Source of the DNA: Chryseobacterium artocarpi
GTDB lineage: Bacteria; Bacteroidota; Bacteroidia; Flavobacteriales; Weeksellaceae
Direction: 5' to 3'
DNA: 64,000 bases
Assembly: GCF_001684975.1 (NCBI RefSeq)
Contig: NZ_MAYH01000012.1
Span: 124,001 to 188,000 of the forward strand
Position 1 is the first letter of the stretch. The number at the start of each line of letters is the position of its first letter. This document shows positions 35,250-43,507 of this stretch, one piece after another. The translations under genes were made by a program, and so were the position numbers. A model generated the notes under the pieces. That model worked only from the letters and a program-made list of their open reading frames with translations, had not been told where the DNA came from and did no database searches.

Positions 35250-35723
35250 CTAGCAACATCCGGATTCTGGAGTACAACAAGATACTTTGCCGGAAGAAAG
35301 GTCTGCTAATTTTACTTTTTGCTTTTCTGAAGGAATGCCACATGCATCTTCTGCTAAACAAGCTGTTGTTTTGCTTTTAAGAATAAAAGTTTTTCCGTTA
35401 AAATCTAAATCATATTTTCCAATTGTGATATTTTGATATTCCACTTCAATTTCATCATCTTCAATACCTAGTTTTTCTTCTGAAAGCTTGATGATATTCA
35501 AAAGTTTTCCAGGTTTTAATCTATGTTCAAAATCATCAGCATTCCACAATTGAAAATTAACCACTTTTTCCTGGCGAATTGTACCTCCACAATCGATAAA
35601 GTTTTTTGTAACAGTTCCTACTTCTGTTACATGAAAATGTTCAGGAACAAAAGCTCCGTTTTCTAATTGAAATTCAACATTATCTAATGTTAGTAAAATT
35701 TCTTTGATTTCAGATAATTTCAT
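35250..35723 (-). CDS. DUF6428-like ars-operon protein
   Basis: The 157-residue protein starts MKLSEIKEILLTLDNVEFQL, has a central VNFQLWNADDFEHRLKP and ends with a Cys-rich tail (SCCTPESGCC). This is the form seen in DUF6428 proteins that accompany Bacteroidota ars genes; the family number is from memory. The Cys pairs could bind As(III) or another soft metal (inference). It follows arsR by 61 bases; that gap contains a second copy of the candidate operator. Confidence 0.7.
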   Translation of the reverse strand: MKLSEIKEILLTLDNVEFQLENGAFVPEHFHVTEVGTVTKNFIDCGGTIRQEKVVNFQLWNADDFEHRLKPGKLLNIIKLSEEKLGIEDDEIEVEYQNITIGKYDLDFNGKTFILKSKTTACLAEDACGIPSEKQKVKLADLSSGKVSCCTPESGCC

Positions 35724-35745
35724 ATTTTTCTTATTTTATCGTTTA

Positions 35746-35761
35746 AATGCAATATTGCGAT
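35746..35761. promoter_or_regulatory. Candidate ArsR operator, second copy
   Basis: AATGCAATATTGCGAT matches the upstream copy (in reverse orientation ATCGTAATATTGCGAT) at 13 of 16 positions and contains the palindrome GCAATATTGC. It lies between arsR and the DUF6428 gene. Confidence 0.45.
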
Positions 35762-35783
35762 ATTATGATTGAAAAAAAAGGCC

Positions 35784-36110
35784 CTAACAGCATTTCTGGT
35801 TTGTAGTTGCCTGAATTATATTTGAAAAATAGTCTTTTAATACTCCAAATGTGTTTTCATCAATGCAATAACAAATAGCAGTTCCTTCAATATTCCCTTT
35901 GATCAGACCCGCATTTTTTAACTCTTTTAAATGTTGAGAGACGGTTGCTTGTGCCAGAGGGAGTTCATTAACAATATCTCCGCAGATGCATGTATTTACT
36001 TTTAAGAGATATTCAATAATCGCAATTCTGGCAGGATGTCCCAGTGCTTTTGCTATAATTGCTATCTTATTTTGTTGCTCCGTAAAGTGATCTGTTTTTG
36101 TTGCTCCCAT
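35784..36110 (-). CDS. arsR: ArsR-family metalloregulator
   Basis: The 108-residue winged-helix protein has ALGHPARIAIIEYLL, CICGDIVNEL (Cys41 and Cys43, the alpha-3 metal-sensing motif) and the recognition helix QATVSQHLKELKNAGLI. A C-terminal KCC could contribute further ligands. Such repressors leave the DNA when As(III)/Sb(III) binds. It is the first gene of a leftward operon, with a near-perfect 16-bp palindrome just upstream at 36127-36142. Confidence 0.88.
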   Translation of the reverse strand: MGATKTDHFTEQQNKIAIIAKALGHPARIAIIEYLLKVNTCICGDIVNELPLAQATVSQHLKELKNAGLIKGNIEGTAICYCIDENTFGVLKDYFSNIIQATTNQKCC

Positions 36111-36126
36111 AATTTTAAATAATTAT

Positions 36127-36142
36127 ATCGCAATATTACGAT
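36127..36142. promoter_or_regulatory. Candidate ArsR operator upstream of arsR
   Basis: ATCGCAAT/ATTACGAT is a palindrome with one mismatch, 17 bases before the arsR start. A related site lies at 35746-35761. Confidence 0.55.
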
Positions 36143-36503
36143 TAAATATTTGAATTGAAAAATTTATTAAAATTTTTTCTACGAAATTTTACACGATAGA
36201 TGATTAGATGCGATTGAATATTGATTGAAATTGAATTTTTCCTTATATTTTGTAAATAGAGTTGAAAATTAGAAAAAGGGAGTTGATTGCCTTTAAAAAT
36301 TTTATTACAATATAGTTAAGTTGTTTATCCTGAGTGATGTTGGTTGTTATTTAGTGTGATAAGGCTTGAAACTAGATATATTGTATAATACGAAATAGAT
36401 ATTGAACCGGAGTAAAAGTGTTTTTGCTTTTATTTATTATATAAAATTTCGTTTTTATATTAGGCTTATTACTTTAATATAATTTATTTAATCTCAAAAA
36501 ACG
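36143..36503. other. Intergenic region, nothing recognised
   Basis: The 361 bases are very AT-rich; no ORF, hairpin terminator or TAnnTTTG box of good quality was found. Confidence 0.5.
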
Positions 36504-36974
36504 ATGCAAATACAATCAATATTTATTCTAGGTCTTTTGTTTTCATGTGCAAAACAACCTGAAAAGAAAATAGAGAATGACAATTGGGAAAAATTAGAGG
36601 TTATCACTCTTTTTCAGAAAATTACAATTGAAAATCACTCTGACAGTTCAGAAGTTGAAAATATTGTCTGGAATAAACAGATTTATAATATTCCTCCTAA
36701 ATATATTGTTGAAGACACTATAAAAACAAAAATTTATCTTGACAAAAGTGAAAAAGACAGCTTAAAAAGTTGGATTAAATCTTCAATTCTTAAACCCAAA
36801 TTTACAGCTTTAGCTGCTACTGATTATGTAGGAAATGTAGAATTAAATTACATTAACAGAAACACTACGTTGAGTTGTAAATATTATTCTGTTGGTGAAT
36901 GGGATAAAGTATCAGAAAATACAAAAAAAATTTACAACTTATTGAGTAGTAAAACTGAGTTGTCTAAACAGTAA
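36504..36974 (+). CDS. Small lipoprotein of unknown function
   Basis: The 156-residue protein has a short SPII signal peptide (MQIQSIFILGLLFSC, Cys15). The mature part has ITLFQKITIENHSDSSEVEN, YLDKSEKDSLKSWIKSSI and a Cys in TLSCKYYS. No family is recognised. Low GC content and isolated position suggest an accessory gene. Its stop is about 130 bases before a terminator shared with tRNA-Leu. Confidence 0.65.
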   Translation: MQIQSIFILGLLFSCAKQPEKKIENDNWEKLEVITLFQKITIENHSDSSEVENIVWNKQIYNIPPKYIVEDTIKTKIYLDKSEKDSLKSWIKSSILKPKFTALAATDYVGNVELNYINRNTTLSCKYYSVGEWDKVSENTKKIYNLLSSKTELSKQ

Positions 36975-37103
36975 CCCTTCCCTGTGTATCATAGTACTTC
37001 GCTTAGGTCGGATTAAAAGAATTAATAACTCTAGGGAAGTGAATTAAAGGATATTATTAACAGTTGTAAAAAAATAATTATCTTTTTGACCACCCTAAAA
37101 AAT

Positions 37104-37141
37104 AAAAACCTCTGAAAATCAAATGATTTCAGAGGTTTTTT
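37104..37141. terminator. Bidirectional terminator between lipoprotein gene and tRNA-Leu
   Basis: AACCTCTGAAA/TTTCAGAGGTT with T runs on both strands. Confidence 0.85.
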
Positions 37142-37142
37142 G

Positions 37143-37222
37143 TACCCAGGACCGGGATCGAACCGGTACTCCTAAGAACTGGTGTTTGAGACCAGCGCGT
37201 CTACCAATTCCGCCACCTGGGC
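37143..37222 (-). tRNA. tRNA-Leu (anticodon CAA)
   Basis: On the minus strand a full cloverleaf can be drawn. The acceptor GCCCAGG pairs with CCTGGGT, the D arm contains AATTGGTAGACGC, the anticodon stem CTGGT/ACCAG encloses loop CTCAAAC with anticodon CAA, and the T arm is ACCGGTTCGATCCCGGT. It reads UUG codons. No CCA is encoded. Its promoter is at 37266-37294. Confidence 0.95.
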
Positions 37223-37265
37223 TTGATGTTTACTCCAAACATGTTGTTTGTTTCAAATTGGTGTG

Positions 37266-37294
37266 CAAATATAGGAACTTTTTTCAATGTTCAA
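37266..37294 (-). promoter_or_regulatory. Promoter of tRNA-Leu
   Basis: The minus strand reads TTG (37292-37294), 18 nt, TATATTTG (37266-37273), a very good Bacteroidota promoter. Confidence 0.65.
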
Positions 37295-37314
37295 AAGCTT
37301 TTTGAAGATTTTTT

Positions 37315-38082
37315 TTAAAAATTAAGTTCCAAACCATCATAGGCAAGGTGTATTCCAGACGGAAGTTGTTTATCTTCAATATCATGTACTCCTAAATGAT
37401 GACTGATGTGAGTAAGAAATAGTTTTTTAGGTTTTAGCTCTTCAAACAGTTTAATAACATCAGGAAGGATAAAATGTGCCGGATGTGGGTCAAATTTTCT
37501 TATGCAATTTAAAATTAATACATCCAGATTCTTTAGTTTTTCCTTTTCAGTGTCAGAAATAAAACCTGCATCAGTAATGTAGGCAAGATTTTTAAATTTA
37601 TACCCGAAGACACTTATTTTAAAATGTATAACCTCAATAGGAGTAATCTCAGTATCCAAAACATGAAAAGGTTTATTTTCAATCTCATGTAATTCAAAAG
37701 CGGGCGCACCGGGATACCTTACATCGGCAAAAGCATAAGGGAAACGGTTTTTAATCTCATGAGCAACCCTGGAATAACAGTAAAGCGGAACATCTTTTCC
37801 ACTTTTAAAAATTAAAGGACGCATGTCATCCAGCCCAATTACATGATCATTATGTTCATGAGTGATGAGCGCAATATCTACGGTATGCTCGTGGTTGGTA
37901 AGCATTTGCTGCCTGAAATCCGGACCACAATCGATGAGTATTTTTCTATTTTCTTCCGTAGTTACCATCACGGAAGAACGTAAGCGTTTGTCTTTGGGAT
38001 TTTCGGAAGTACACACTTCACATGTACAGCCTATAACGGGTACACCTTGGGAAGTACCGGTTCCTAAAAATTTCAACTTCAT
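37315..38082 (-). CDS. MBL-fold metallo-hydrolase (PhnP-like)
   Basis: The 255-residue protein starts KLKFLGTGTSQGVPVIGCTC, with a CTCEVC segment resembling the extra zinc site of PhnP phosphodiesterases. The metal-binding THEHNDHVIGLDD is near residue 75. Further metal ligands are YITDAG near 170 and LFLTHISHHLG near 220. Family members hydrolyse cyclic phosphodiesters or related compounds; the substrate here is unknown. The gene is divergent from the 38137 gene. Confidence 0.85.
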   Translation of the reverse strand: MKLKFLGTGTSQGVPVIGCTCEVCTSENPKDKRLRSSVMVTTEENRKILIDCGPDFRQQMLTNHEHTVDIALITHEHNDHVIGLDDMRPLIFKSGKDVPLYCYSRVAHEIKNRFPYAFADVRYPGAPAFELHEIENKPFHVLDTEITPIEVIHFKISVFGYKFKNLAYITDAGFISDTEKEKLKNLDVLILNCIRKFDPHPAHFILPDVIKLFEELKPKKLFLTHISHHLGVHDIEDKQLPSGIHLAYDGLELNF

Positions 38083-38100
38083 TTTGTTTTGAGGTTGGTT

Positions 38101-38108
38101 TAATTTTG
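38101..38108 (+). promoter_or_regulatory. -7 box upstream of the 38137 gene
   Basis: TAATTTTG matches TAnnTTTG, 28 bases before the ATG. Confidence 0.5.
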
Positions 38109-38136
38109 GTAAATTTACAAAAAATTTAATGTCCTA

Positions 38137-39564
38137 ATGTATCAGAAACTAACTCCTAAACAAAAAGCATTAACAATTAATCTAGATCCTACTATTTATG
38201 GTACTTTCGCAGAGATTGGAGCAGGGCAGGAGACTGTTCGTCACTTTTTTAGAGCAGGGGGGGCTTCCGGTACGATCGCTAAGGCAATGTCTGCTTATGA
38301 CAAAGATTTTAGTGATGCTATCTACGGAAAAGAAGTAAAAAACAGGTATGTTACTCAGAATAGACTTCGCAAAATGCTTCGCTATGAAGTAGCTTTGATC
38401 GAAGAGAGAATTTCAAGAGACAACAATCCTGACAGAAAGTTCTTTTCTTATGCCAATACTGTAACTACCATCAACTTTGACAAAACTGTAAAAGGTCACG
38501 GCTGGGTAGGAATTCGTTTTCAGACCAAAGAAAATGAAAATTACAACGAAATTGTAATCCACGTAAAATTCAAAGAAAATGATGCCACTTTACAACAGGA
38601 AACTTTAGGGAATCTTGGGGTAAACCTTATTTTCGGAGCGTTTCATTATTTCGATAATCCGAGAACATTAGTAGAATCATTGTACGATGATATTGCAAAA
38701 GACAACCTGGAAATCGATATGATTGATTTCAGTGGTCCCGCTTTTGAATATGTAGATAACAGATTGATGTCACTTCAGTTAGTGAAAAACGGAATGACGG
38801 ATGCCGTAATCTTCAATTCTCAAGGGAGTAATATGCTTCCGGCAGATGTATTGTACAAAAAGAATATTTTTGCTGTAAGAGGAAGTTTCAGACCTGTAAC
38901 AAAGGTGAATATCGATATGCTTAAGAACGGAATGGATATGTTCTTTAAAGACGCGATCTGTACCCACGAAGAGACAGAAGTTCTTATTGAAATTACGATT
39001 TCAAATCTTAGGGCTGATGGGGATATTGATGAAAGAGATTTCCTGGACAGAGTAGATATCTTAGGTAAATTAGGATATACCGTTATTATTTCAAACTTCT
39101 CAGAATATTATAGACTTATTGATTATTTTGCATCTTACACAAGTGGAGATATCGGAGTTGCGATGGGTGTAAATAACCTATTGATGGTATTTGATGAGAA
39201 ATATTATAAAAACTTATCCGGAGGAATCCTTGAAGCATTCGGTAAGTTCTTCAGAAACGGAATGAGAGTGTATCTGTATCCTTATAAAGACCCGGAAACA
39301 CATCAGTTATTAGACTCATCCAACCTTAAAGTAGAGGAGAACTTAAAAGAGCTGTACAAGTATTTCAAAAGAAACAACCGTATTGTTGATATTACAAACT
39401 ATAATCCTGAATTTTTAGAAATATATTCAAGAGAAATATTAAGAAAAATCGGATGTTGTATCAAAGGTTGGGAAACTCAGGTTCCGGATGGTGTTGCTGA
39501 AATGATCAAAGAGCGTGGAATGTTCGGATATAAAGAAGAACTTCCTTTAAAACAATTCTCTTAA
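38137..39564 (+). CDS. Conserved protein of unknown function (475 aa)
   Basis: A cytoplasmic protein without signal peptide. It starts TPKQKALTINLDPTIYGTFA, then EIGAGQETVRHFFRAGGASG near residue 27. GVNLIFGAFHYFDNPRTLVE near residue 160 and FNSQGSNMLPADVLYKKN near residue 225 are striking conserved blocks. I recall similar proteins in Bacteroidota and other phyla labelled nicotinate-nucleotide adenylyltransferase or TonB receptor; neither fits what I see, since there is no HxGH motif or barrel. The next gene follows 12 bases downstream. Confidence 0.75.
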   Translation: MYQKLTPKQKALTINLDPTIYGTFAEIGAGQETVRHFFRAGGASGTIAKAMSAYDKDFSDAIYGKEVKNRYVTQNRLRKMLRYEVALIEERISRDNNPDRKFFSYANTVTTINFDKTVKGHGWVGIRFQTKENENYNEIVIHVKFKENDATLQQETLGNLGVNLIFGAFHYFDNPRTLVESLYDDIAKDNLEIDMIDFSGPAFEYVDNRLMSLQLVKNGMTDAVIFNSQGSNMLPADVLYKKNIFAVRGSFRPVTKVNIDMLKNGMDMFFKDAICTHEETEVLIEITISNLRADGDIDERDFLDRVDILGKLGYTVIISNFSEYYRLIDYFASYTSGDIGVAMGVNNLLMVFDEKYYKNLSGGILEAFGKFFRNGMRVYLYPYKDPETHQLLDSSNLKVEENLKELYKYFKRNNRIVDITNYNPEFLEIYSREILRKIGCCIKGWETQVPDGVAEMIKERGMFGYKEELPLKQFS

Positions 39565-39576
39565 AAAAATAATACA

Positions 39577-40026
39577 ATGTCAGAATTAAAGAAAAGACTT
39601 TCCTCTATTCTTGAAAGTCCTAAACATAATACAGAAGAAAAGCTTGAAAAAGTTTGTCATCTTTTAGATCAGGAGATCTCTTATTTTAACTGGACAGGAT
39701 TCTATTTTAAAAATGGAGATAAAGATGAATTAATCTTAGGTCCTTACGTAGGAGCTCCTACAGATCATACTATTATTCCTTACGGAAAAGGAATTTGCGG
39801 TCAGGTAGCAGTTTCCAATGAAACGTTTGTAGTTCCTGATGTACACGAAGAAAGCAATTACTTAAGCTGTTCAATCGATACAAAAGCTGAAATTGTTGTT
39901 CCAATCTTTAAAGATGGAAAAAATATCGGACAGATTGATATAGATTCTCATACCATTGATCCTTTTACAAGTGAGGACAGAGAATTATTAGAATGGCTTT
40001 GTAACGAAGTTTCCAAAGTTTTGTAA
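39577..40026 (+). CDS. GAF-domain protein, free methionine-(R)-sulfoxide reductase-like
   Basis: The 149-residue single GAF domain has FNWTGFYFKNGDKDELILGP, YGKGICGQVAVSNETFVVPD, ESNYLSCSIDTKAEIVVPIF and IGQIDIDSH, the fRMsr pattern. Two of the three family cysteines are present (GICG and LSCS). The first (in GKPAC of E. coli MsrC) is replaced in GAPTDHTI, so regeneration of the active site may differ. The enzyme reduces free Met-R-sulfoxide. The gene is co-transcribed with the 38137 gene and followed by a terminator. Confidence 0.8.
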   Translation: MSELKKRLSSILESPKHNTEEKLEKVCHLLDQEISYFNWTGFYFKNGDKDELILGPYVGAPTDHTIIPYGKGICGQVAVSNETFVVPDVHEESNYLSCSIDTKAEIVVPIFKDGKNIGQIDIDSHTIDPFTSEDRELLEWLCNEVSKVL

Positions 40027-40046
40027 TTCAATCAGAAAATAATATA

Positions 40047-40076
40047 AACTCCGGCTTTTGGGCTGGAGTTTTTTGT
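40047..40076 (+). terminator. Terminator after the fRMsr-like gene
   Basis: AACTCCGGC/GGCTGGAGTT hairpin (imperfect) with a T run. Confidence 0.75.
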
Positions 40077-40077
40077 T

Positions 40078-40545
40078 TTACGGATTATTAGTCGTGATGA
40101 CAAACATAATTAAAGGTTCATTTCCGGTATTTTCAATAGAATGATACCCTATAGAGCTTATTGCTGTAATATCTCCTTTCTGGAGTGTCTTTTTGCGGAT
40201 GGATCCCTCTGTTCCTGTTCTTTCTCGATATTCTCCGGTTCCATGTACCACTACATATAATTCTTCTTCATTTCTTTCGTTGTGTGTATGGAAGCCGGAT
40301 TCATCACCTTTATTCAATAGAACCATATAAGCAGCCAGGCGATTATTGGCAAGTTCTTTTTGCTCGAACATTTGTATCATATGTACAGTTCCGTTTCCCC
40401 CATACATATTTTCACGTTTATCTATGCGGGTGATGGTTCGTTCTTCTTTGCCAAATGGCATGACATAAAGATGAATATATTTCGAAACTTCCTGTATAAC
40501 GTGATCAAATTCCTCTCCTTCAGATAATATAACAGTTCCGGACAT
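40078..40545 (-). CDS. Cupin-domain protein
   Basis: The 155-residue protein has a single cupin barrel: motif 1 GFHTHNERNEEELYVVVHGTG near residue 85 with three potential metal ligands (two His and Glu), and motif 2 DITAISSIGYHSIENTG near residue 125. There is no signal peptide. Small cupins can be dioxygenases, isomerases or binding proteins; the role is unknown. It is in the same direction as the BtuF-like gene 42 bases upstream. Confidence 0.8.
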   Translation of the reverse strand: MSGTVILSEGEEFDHVIQEVSKYIHLYVMPFGKEERTITRIDKRENMYGGNGTVHMIQMFEQKELANNRLAAYMVLLNKGDESGFHTHNERNEEELYVVVHGTGEYRERTGTEGSIRKKTLQKGDITAISSIGYHSIENTGNEPLIMFVITTNNP

Positions 40546-40587
40546 GTAAGATAAATATTTAATGTTTAAAGTTGTTGGTTGAAAAAA

Positions 40588-41328
40588 TCAGCTTTGCTGC
40601 ATTGAGTGAATTTCTGCAAGAAGTTCTTTAAAATAAATCTCACATTTTGCAATATGTGTCCCATACCAGGAAAAAGCTTCTCCGTCCACAATCATGATTT
40701 TTTTGTCTGGATAAACAATACTCAGTTCCTCAATATGTTTTTCTTTAAAAGGAAAAGGTTCCGAAGAAAGCATGATGACATCAGCCTCAGCAAGGTCTTC
40801 AGCAGAGATTTCAGGATATCGGGTTTTATCTTTAAAAATATTTTCAAAGCCTATTTCCGTTAAAATTTTATGAATAAATGTATCAGAACCCACGGTCATG
40901 TATGGTTTGTTCCAAATAAGATATGCTGCTTTTACTGGAATTTCAAGCTTTGCCTGATTAAGAATTTCATAAATCTTAAGGTTGAATAGCTGTGCTCTTT
41001 CTTCCTGCTTTAAAAGCTTTCCAAGGTTTTTAAGCAGATAATAATTGTCTTCAATCGTTTCTACATTCGTTACCGTTACTTTGAAGTCTTCCATTAAAGC
41101 TTCTACTTGCTCTTTAATGTTCTCTTCTTTATTGGCAAGGATTAAATCCGGTTGTAAAGCTTTAATCTTTTCAATATTAATATTTTTCGTTCCTCCGATT
41201 ACAGCTACATTTTTTACTTTATCCTCAGGGTGAATACAGAATTTTGTTCTTCCGATTACTTCATTTTCAGTTAATCCCAAGTCAAATAAAGCCTCAGTAA
41301 TAGAGGGTACAAGTGAAACGATTTTCAT
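40588..41328 (-). CDS. BtuF/FepB-like periplasmic-binding-fold protein without signal peptide
   Basis: The 246-residue protein begins directly with the mature fold: MKIVSLVPSITEALFDLGL, then VIGRTKFCIHPEDKVKNV and ALQPDLILANKEE. These are typical of cobalamin/iron-siderophore binding proteins (helical backbone metal receptor family). No export signal is seen and no permease or ATPase gene is near. Either it acts in the cytoplasm or the annotation of its relatives as transporters does not apply here. cobT/cobS lie 21 kb away in the same window. Confidence 0.75.
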   Translation of the reverse strand: MKIVSLVPSITEALFDLGLTENEVIGRTKFCIHPEDKVKNVAVIGGTKNINIEKIKALQPDLILANKEENIKEQVEALMEDFKVTVTNVETIEDNYYLLKNLGKLLKQEERAQLFNLKIYEILNQAKLEIPVKAAYLIWNKPYMTVGSDTFIHKILTEIGFENIFKDKTRYPEISAEDLAEADVIMLSSEPFPFKEKHIEELSIVYPDKKIMIVDGEAFSWYGTHIAKCEIYFKELLAEIHSMQQS

Positions 41329-41354
41329 ATCGGCATTTTAGTTGATGCCTAAAA

Positions 41355-42713
41355 TTACAAAAGTTTTCCGGTTAAGAAAAGTCCGGCTACCGTAAAATAA
41401 ATAATAAGTCCTGTAACGTCTACTAATGTCGCTACAAATGGAGCAGAAGAAGTAGCAGGGTCAAGTTTTAATTTCTTTAAGACAAATGGAATCATAGACC
41501 CCGATAAAGTTCCCCATAATACAATAGCAATCAGGGAAACGGAGACACTCAGTCCTACGTATACCCAATATTGTCCATAATCAAAAAGACCTACCTGCTG
41601 CCACAGCATGATTCTCACAAACCCAATGATTCCCAGAATAAGCCCAAGGCATATTCCCGAAATGATTTCCTTTCTCATCACATACCACCAGTCTTTAAGC
41701 CCGATCTCCTGAAGTGCCATCGCACGGATGATCAGTGTAGCAGCCTGTGAACCGGAATTTCCACCACTTGAAATAATTAAAGGAACAAATAATGCCAGAA
41801 CTACTGCTTTTTCAATTTCTTTATCAAAGTATCCCATTGCCGAAGCCGTAAGCATTTCTGAGATAAATAAAATGATCAGCCAGGTTGCTCTCTTTTTGAT
41901 CATTTCCGTCCAGGAAGTCTGGGTATACGGAAGATCTAAAGCTTCCAATCCCCCGAATTTCTGGATATCTTCGGTGTTTTGTTGCTCAATCTGGTCTAGG
42001 ATGTCATCGATTGTTACAATTCCAACTAAAACGCCTGCTTCCGTTATAATGGGAAGAGCGCCACGGTCATATTTCTCGAAGTAAGTTACAGCATCCTCTT
42101 TTGAAGTAGTTGTAGTAATTGCTACGAAATGGTTATCTGTAATATCAGAAACCAAAGTATCTTCTTCTTCAAGTAATAAAGTTCCGATGGCAAGGTCATC
42201 AATCAGTCGGTTTCTCTCATCTACCACATACAGGTAATTCATGGTTTCCACCTTTTTTCCTACCTTTTTAATCTGCTGAAGACAACGTTTTACAGTCCAT
42301 TCCTTACGGATCTGGATATAATAAGGGGTCATCAGACGAGCAATAGAATCAGAATTGTAACCTAATAGTTTTAAAGCAATTCTTCTTTCCTGTGGATTAA
42401 GATGATTGATAGAATACTTGATCAGCTCATCAGGGAAATCCTCAAACAGAGCCGTTCTGTCATCAGGAGTCATAGCATTCAAAATCTCAGAAACTTCATC
42501 GCTTCCGATACTTCTGATGGTATCTTCCTGGAAGTCAGGATCAAGATGTGAAAAAACCTCTGCTTTGTACTCTTTAGGAACCTTCAGGAACGCGAGTAGC
42601 CTCTCATCAGCATGAAGTTCGCTGAGAGTTTCGGCAATATCGGCAGGGTTGAAGATAAGTTCGTCTCTAGAGTTCAAAACGTGAATTTTTTTGGATATGC
42701 AAAAATAATTCAA
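41355..42713 (-). CDS. mgtE: Magnesium transporter MgtE
   Basis: The 452-residue protein has an MgtE N domain (residues 20-125, with [17 protein letters not shown]), two CBS domains (about 130-255; the second contains [20 protein letters not shown]) and five TM segments from residue 280. [20 protein letters not shown] holds the pore signature GGNSGSQ. MgtE is a Mg2+-gated channel in the inner membrane whose N/CBS domains sense cytosolic Mg2+. A minus-strand -7 box at 42740-42747 fits the start chosen. Confidence 0.93.
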   Translation of the reverse strand: MNYFCISKKIHVLNSRDELIFNPADIAETLSELHADERLLAFLKVPKEYKAEVFSHLDPDFQEDTIRSIGSDEVSEILNAMTPDDRTALFEDFPDELIKYSINHLNPQERRIALKLLGYNSDSIARLMTPYYIQIRKEWTVKRCLQQIKKVGKKVETMNYLYVVDERNRLIDDLAIGTLLLEEEDTLVSDITDNHFVAITTTTSKEDAVTYFEKYDRGALPIITEAGVLVGIVTIDDILDQIEQQNTEDIQKFGGLEALDLPYTQTSWTEMIKKRATWLIILFISEMLTASAMGYFDKEIEKAVVLALFVPLIISSGGNSGSQAATLIIRAMALQEIGLKDWWYVMRKEIISGICLGLILGIIGFVRIMLWQQVGLFDYGQYWVYVGLSVSVSLIAIVLWGTLSGSMIPFVLKKLKLDPATSSAPFVATLVDVTGLIIYFTVAGLFLTGKLL

Positions 42714-42739
42714 ATTTTTAAGACTGAGTAATAAACTGG

Positions 42740-42747
42740 CAAATTTA
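42740..42747 (-). promoter_or_regulatory. -7 box of mgtE
   Basis: The minus strand reads TAAATTTG; the ATG is 27 bases downstream. Confidence 0.5.
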
Positions 42748-42783
42748 AGGATTAATTAAAGTTTAAAGCCCTGAAAAGAAGAC

Positions 42784-42809
42784 AAAAAAACACCCGCCAG
42801 GACGGATGT
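42784..42809 (-). terminator. Terminator of the leader-peptide genes pep1-pep2
   Basis: Minus strand ACATCCG/CGGGTGT (one G-T pair) followed by a T run, 28 bases after the stop of the leftmost peptide gene. Confidence 0.8.
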
Positions 42810-42836
42810 TAAAAAATTAAATTTAAAAAATATCCT

Positions 42837-43007
42837 TTAATCAAGAATAGGTCCACATTCTAAAATAGGAGAGGGAAGGCACATTCCTCCGGTGCAGCAT
42901 TCTCCCGCATCGCATTGTGTGCTGTTTCTGCATTTTTTGATTTGAAGACTTCCTTTGATTTCTTTCTGTTCCTCTCTGTTCAGTTTTTTGAAATTTGAAT
43001 TTTTCAT
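42837..43007 (-). CDS. Cys-rich leader peptide 1 (56 aa)
   Basis: The peptide has leader NFKKLNREEQKEIKGS and a core with CRNSTQCDAGECCTGGMC and a final Cys in LECGP. The Cys order C-x5-C-x4-CC-x4-C-x7-C matches the four peptides upstream, with slightly longer last loops. The GS after IK corresponds to the GG in the other members and would be the cleavage site. It follows pep2 by 31 bases. I infer a secreted, disulfide-rich small peptide; PGAP-style naming would be bacteriocin-like protein. No maturation or transport gene is adjacent. Confidence 0.75.
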   Translation of the reverse strand: MKNSNFKKLNREEQKEIKGSLQIKKCRNSTQCDAGECCTGGMCLPSPILECGPILD

Positions 43008-43038
43008 GATCATTGATTTTTAAAGTTAGAAATTAATT

Positions 43039-43182
43039 TTATTCTTCAAAACAGGCAAACTCCATACATACACCTCTACAACATGCTCCGTAAATACATT
43101 GTGAATCATCGATGCATTTTCGAGGACCTGCTCCTTTAATTTGCTTTGCTGCTTCTCTGCTAAGTTTCTTTAGATTTTTCAT
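43039..43182 (-). CDS. Cys-rich leader peptide 2 (47 aa)
   Basis: MKNLKKLSREAAKQIKGAG is the leader, with the presumed cleavage after GA or AG. The core holds CIDDSQCIYGACCRGVC and a last Cys in EFACFEE: C-x5-C-x4-CC-x3-C-x4-C. The start is ATG; the upstream segment has a -7-like TATTTTAG, the same distance from the start as in pep5. It is the first gene of a two-gene unit (pep2-pep1). Function unknown; toxin, bacteriocin or signalling peptide are possibilities by analogy only. Confidence 0.8.
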   Translation of the reverse strand: MKNLKKLSREAAKQIKGAGPRKCIDDSQCIYGACCRGVCMEFACFEE

Positions 43183-43206
43183 AGTTTTTTAGATTTAAAT
43201 GTTATA

Positions 43207-43214
43207 CTAAAATA
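43207..43214 (-). promoter_or_regulatory. -7-like box upstream of peptide 2
   Basis: Minus strand TATTTTAG, one mismatch from TAnnTTTG, 25 bases before the ATG. The surrounding 80 bases resemble the region upstream of peptide 5. Confidence 0.4.
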
Positions 43215-43283
43215 AAAAATATTTTCCAATTATTCCTTATGTGGTGAAAATATTTAATTGATATTCAGTGTTTTGTTTAAACA

Positions 43284-43313
43284 AAATAGCGCCTGCTTTT
43301 ATAGACGCTATTT
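43284..43313 (-). terminator. Terminator of the leader-peptide genes pep5-pep4-pep3
   Basis: AAATAGCG/CGCTATTT arms with loop and a T-rich minus-strand tail. It separates the upstream three-gene unit from pep2. Confidence 0.7.
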
Positions 43314-43326
43314 CTTAATTTATGAT

Positions 43327-43473
43327 TTAGTCCAATATACATGGATTTAAAACACATACATTTTGGCAGCACGCTCCTCCAGGGCATTGATAATGTTCCG
43401 TGCATCTTTTTATAATTCCACTGCCTTTAATCTCTTTTTGCTCTTGTCTGCTGATTTTCTTTAAATTTTTCAT
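43327..43473 (-). CDS. Cys-rich leader peptide 3 (48 aa)
   Basis: Leader MKNLKKISRQEQKEIKGSG, core CTEHYQCPGGACCQNVC with the sixth Cys in NPCILD. The spacing C-x5-C-x4-CC-x3-C-x4-C is identical to peptides 2, 4 and 5. It ends the pep5-pep4-pep3 unit, 34 bases after pep4, and is followed by a terminator at 43284-43313. The GS/SG site replaces GG. Confidence 0.8.
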   Translation of the reverse strand: MKNLKKISRQEQKEIKGSGIIKRCTEHYQCPGGACCQNVCVLNPCILD

Positions 43474-43507
43474 GTGATTTGTTTTAATGGTTAATGATAA
43501 TACTTTT

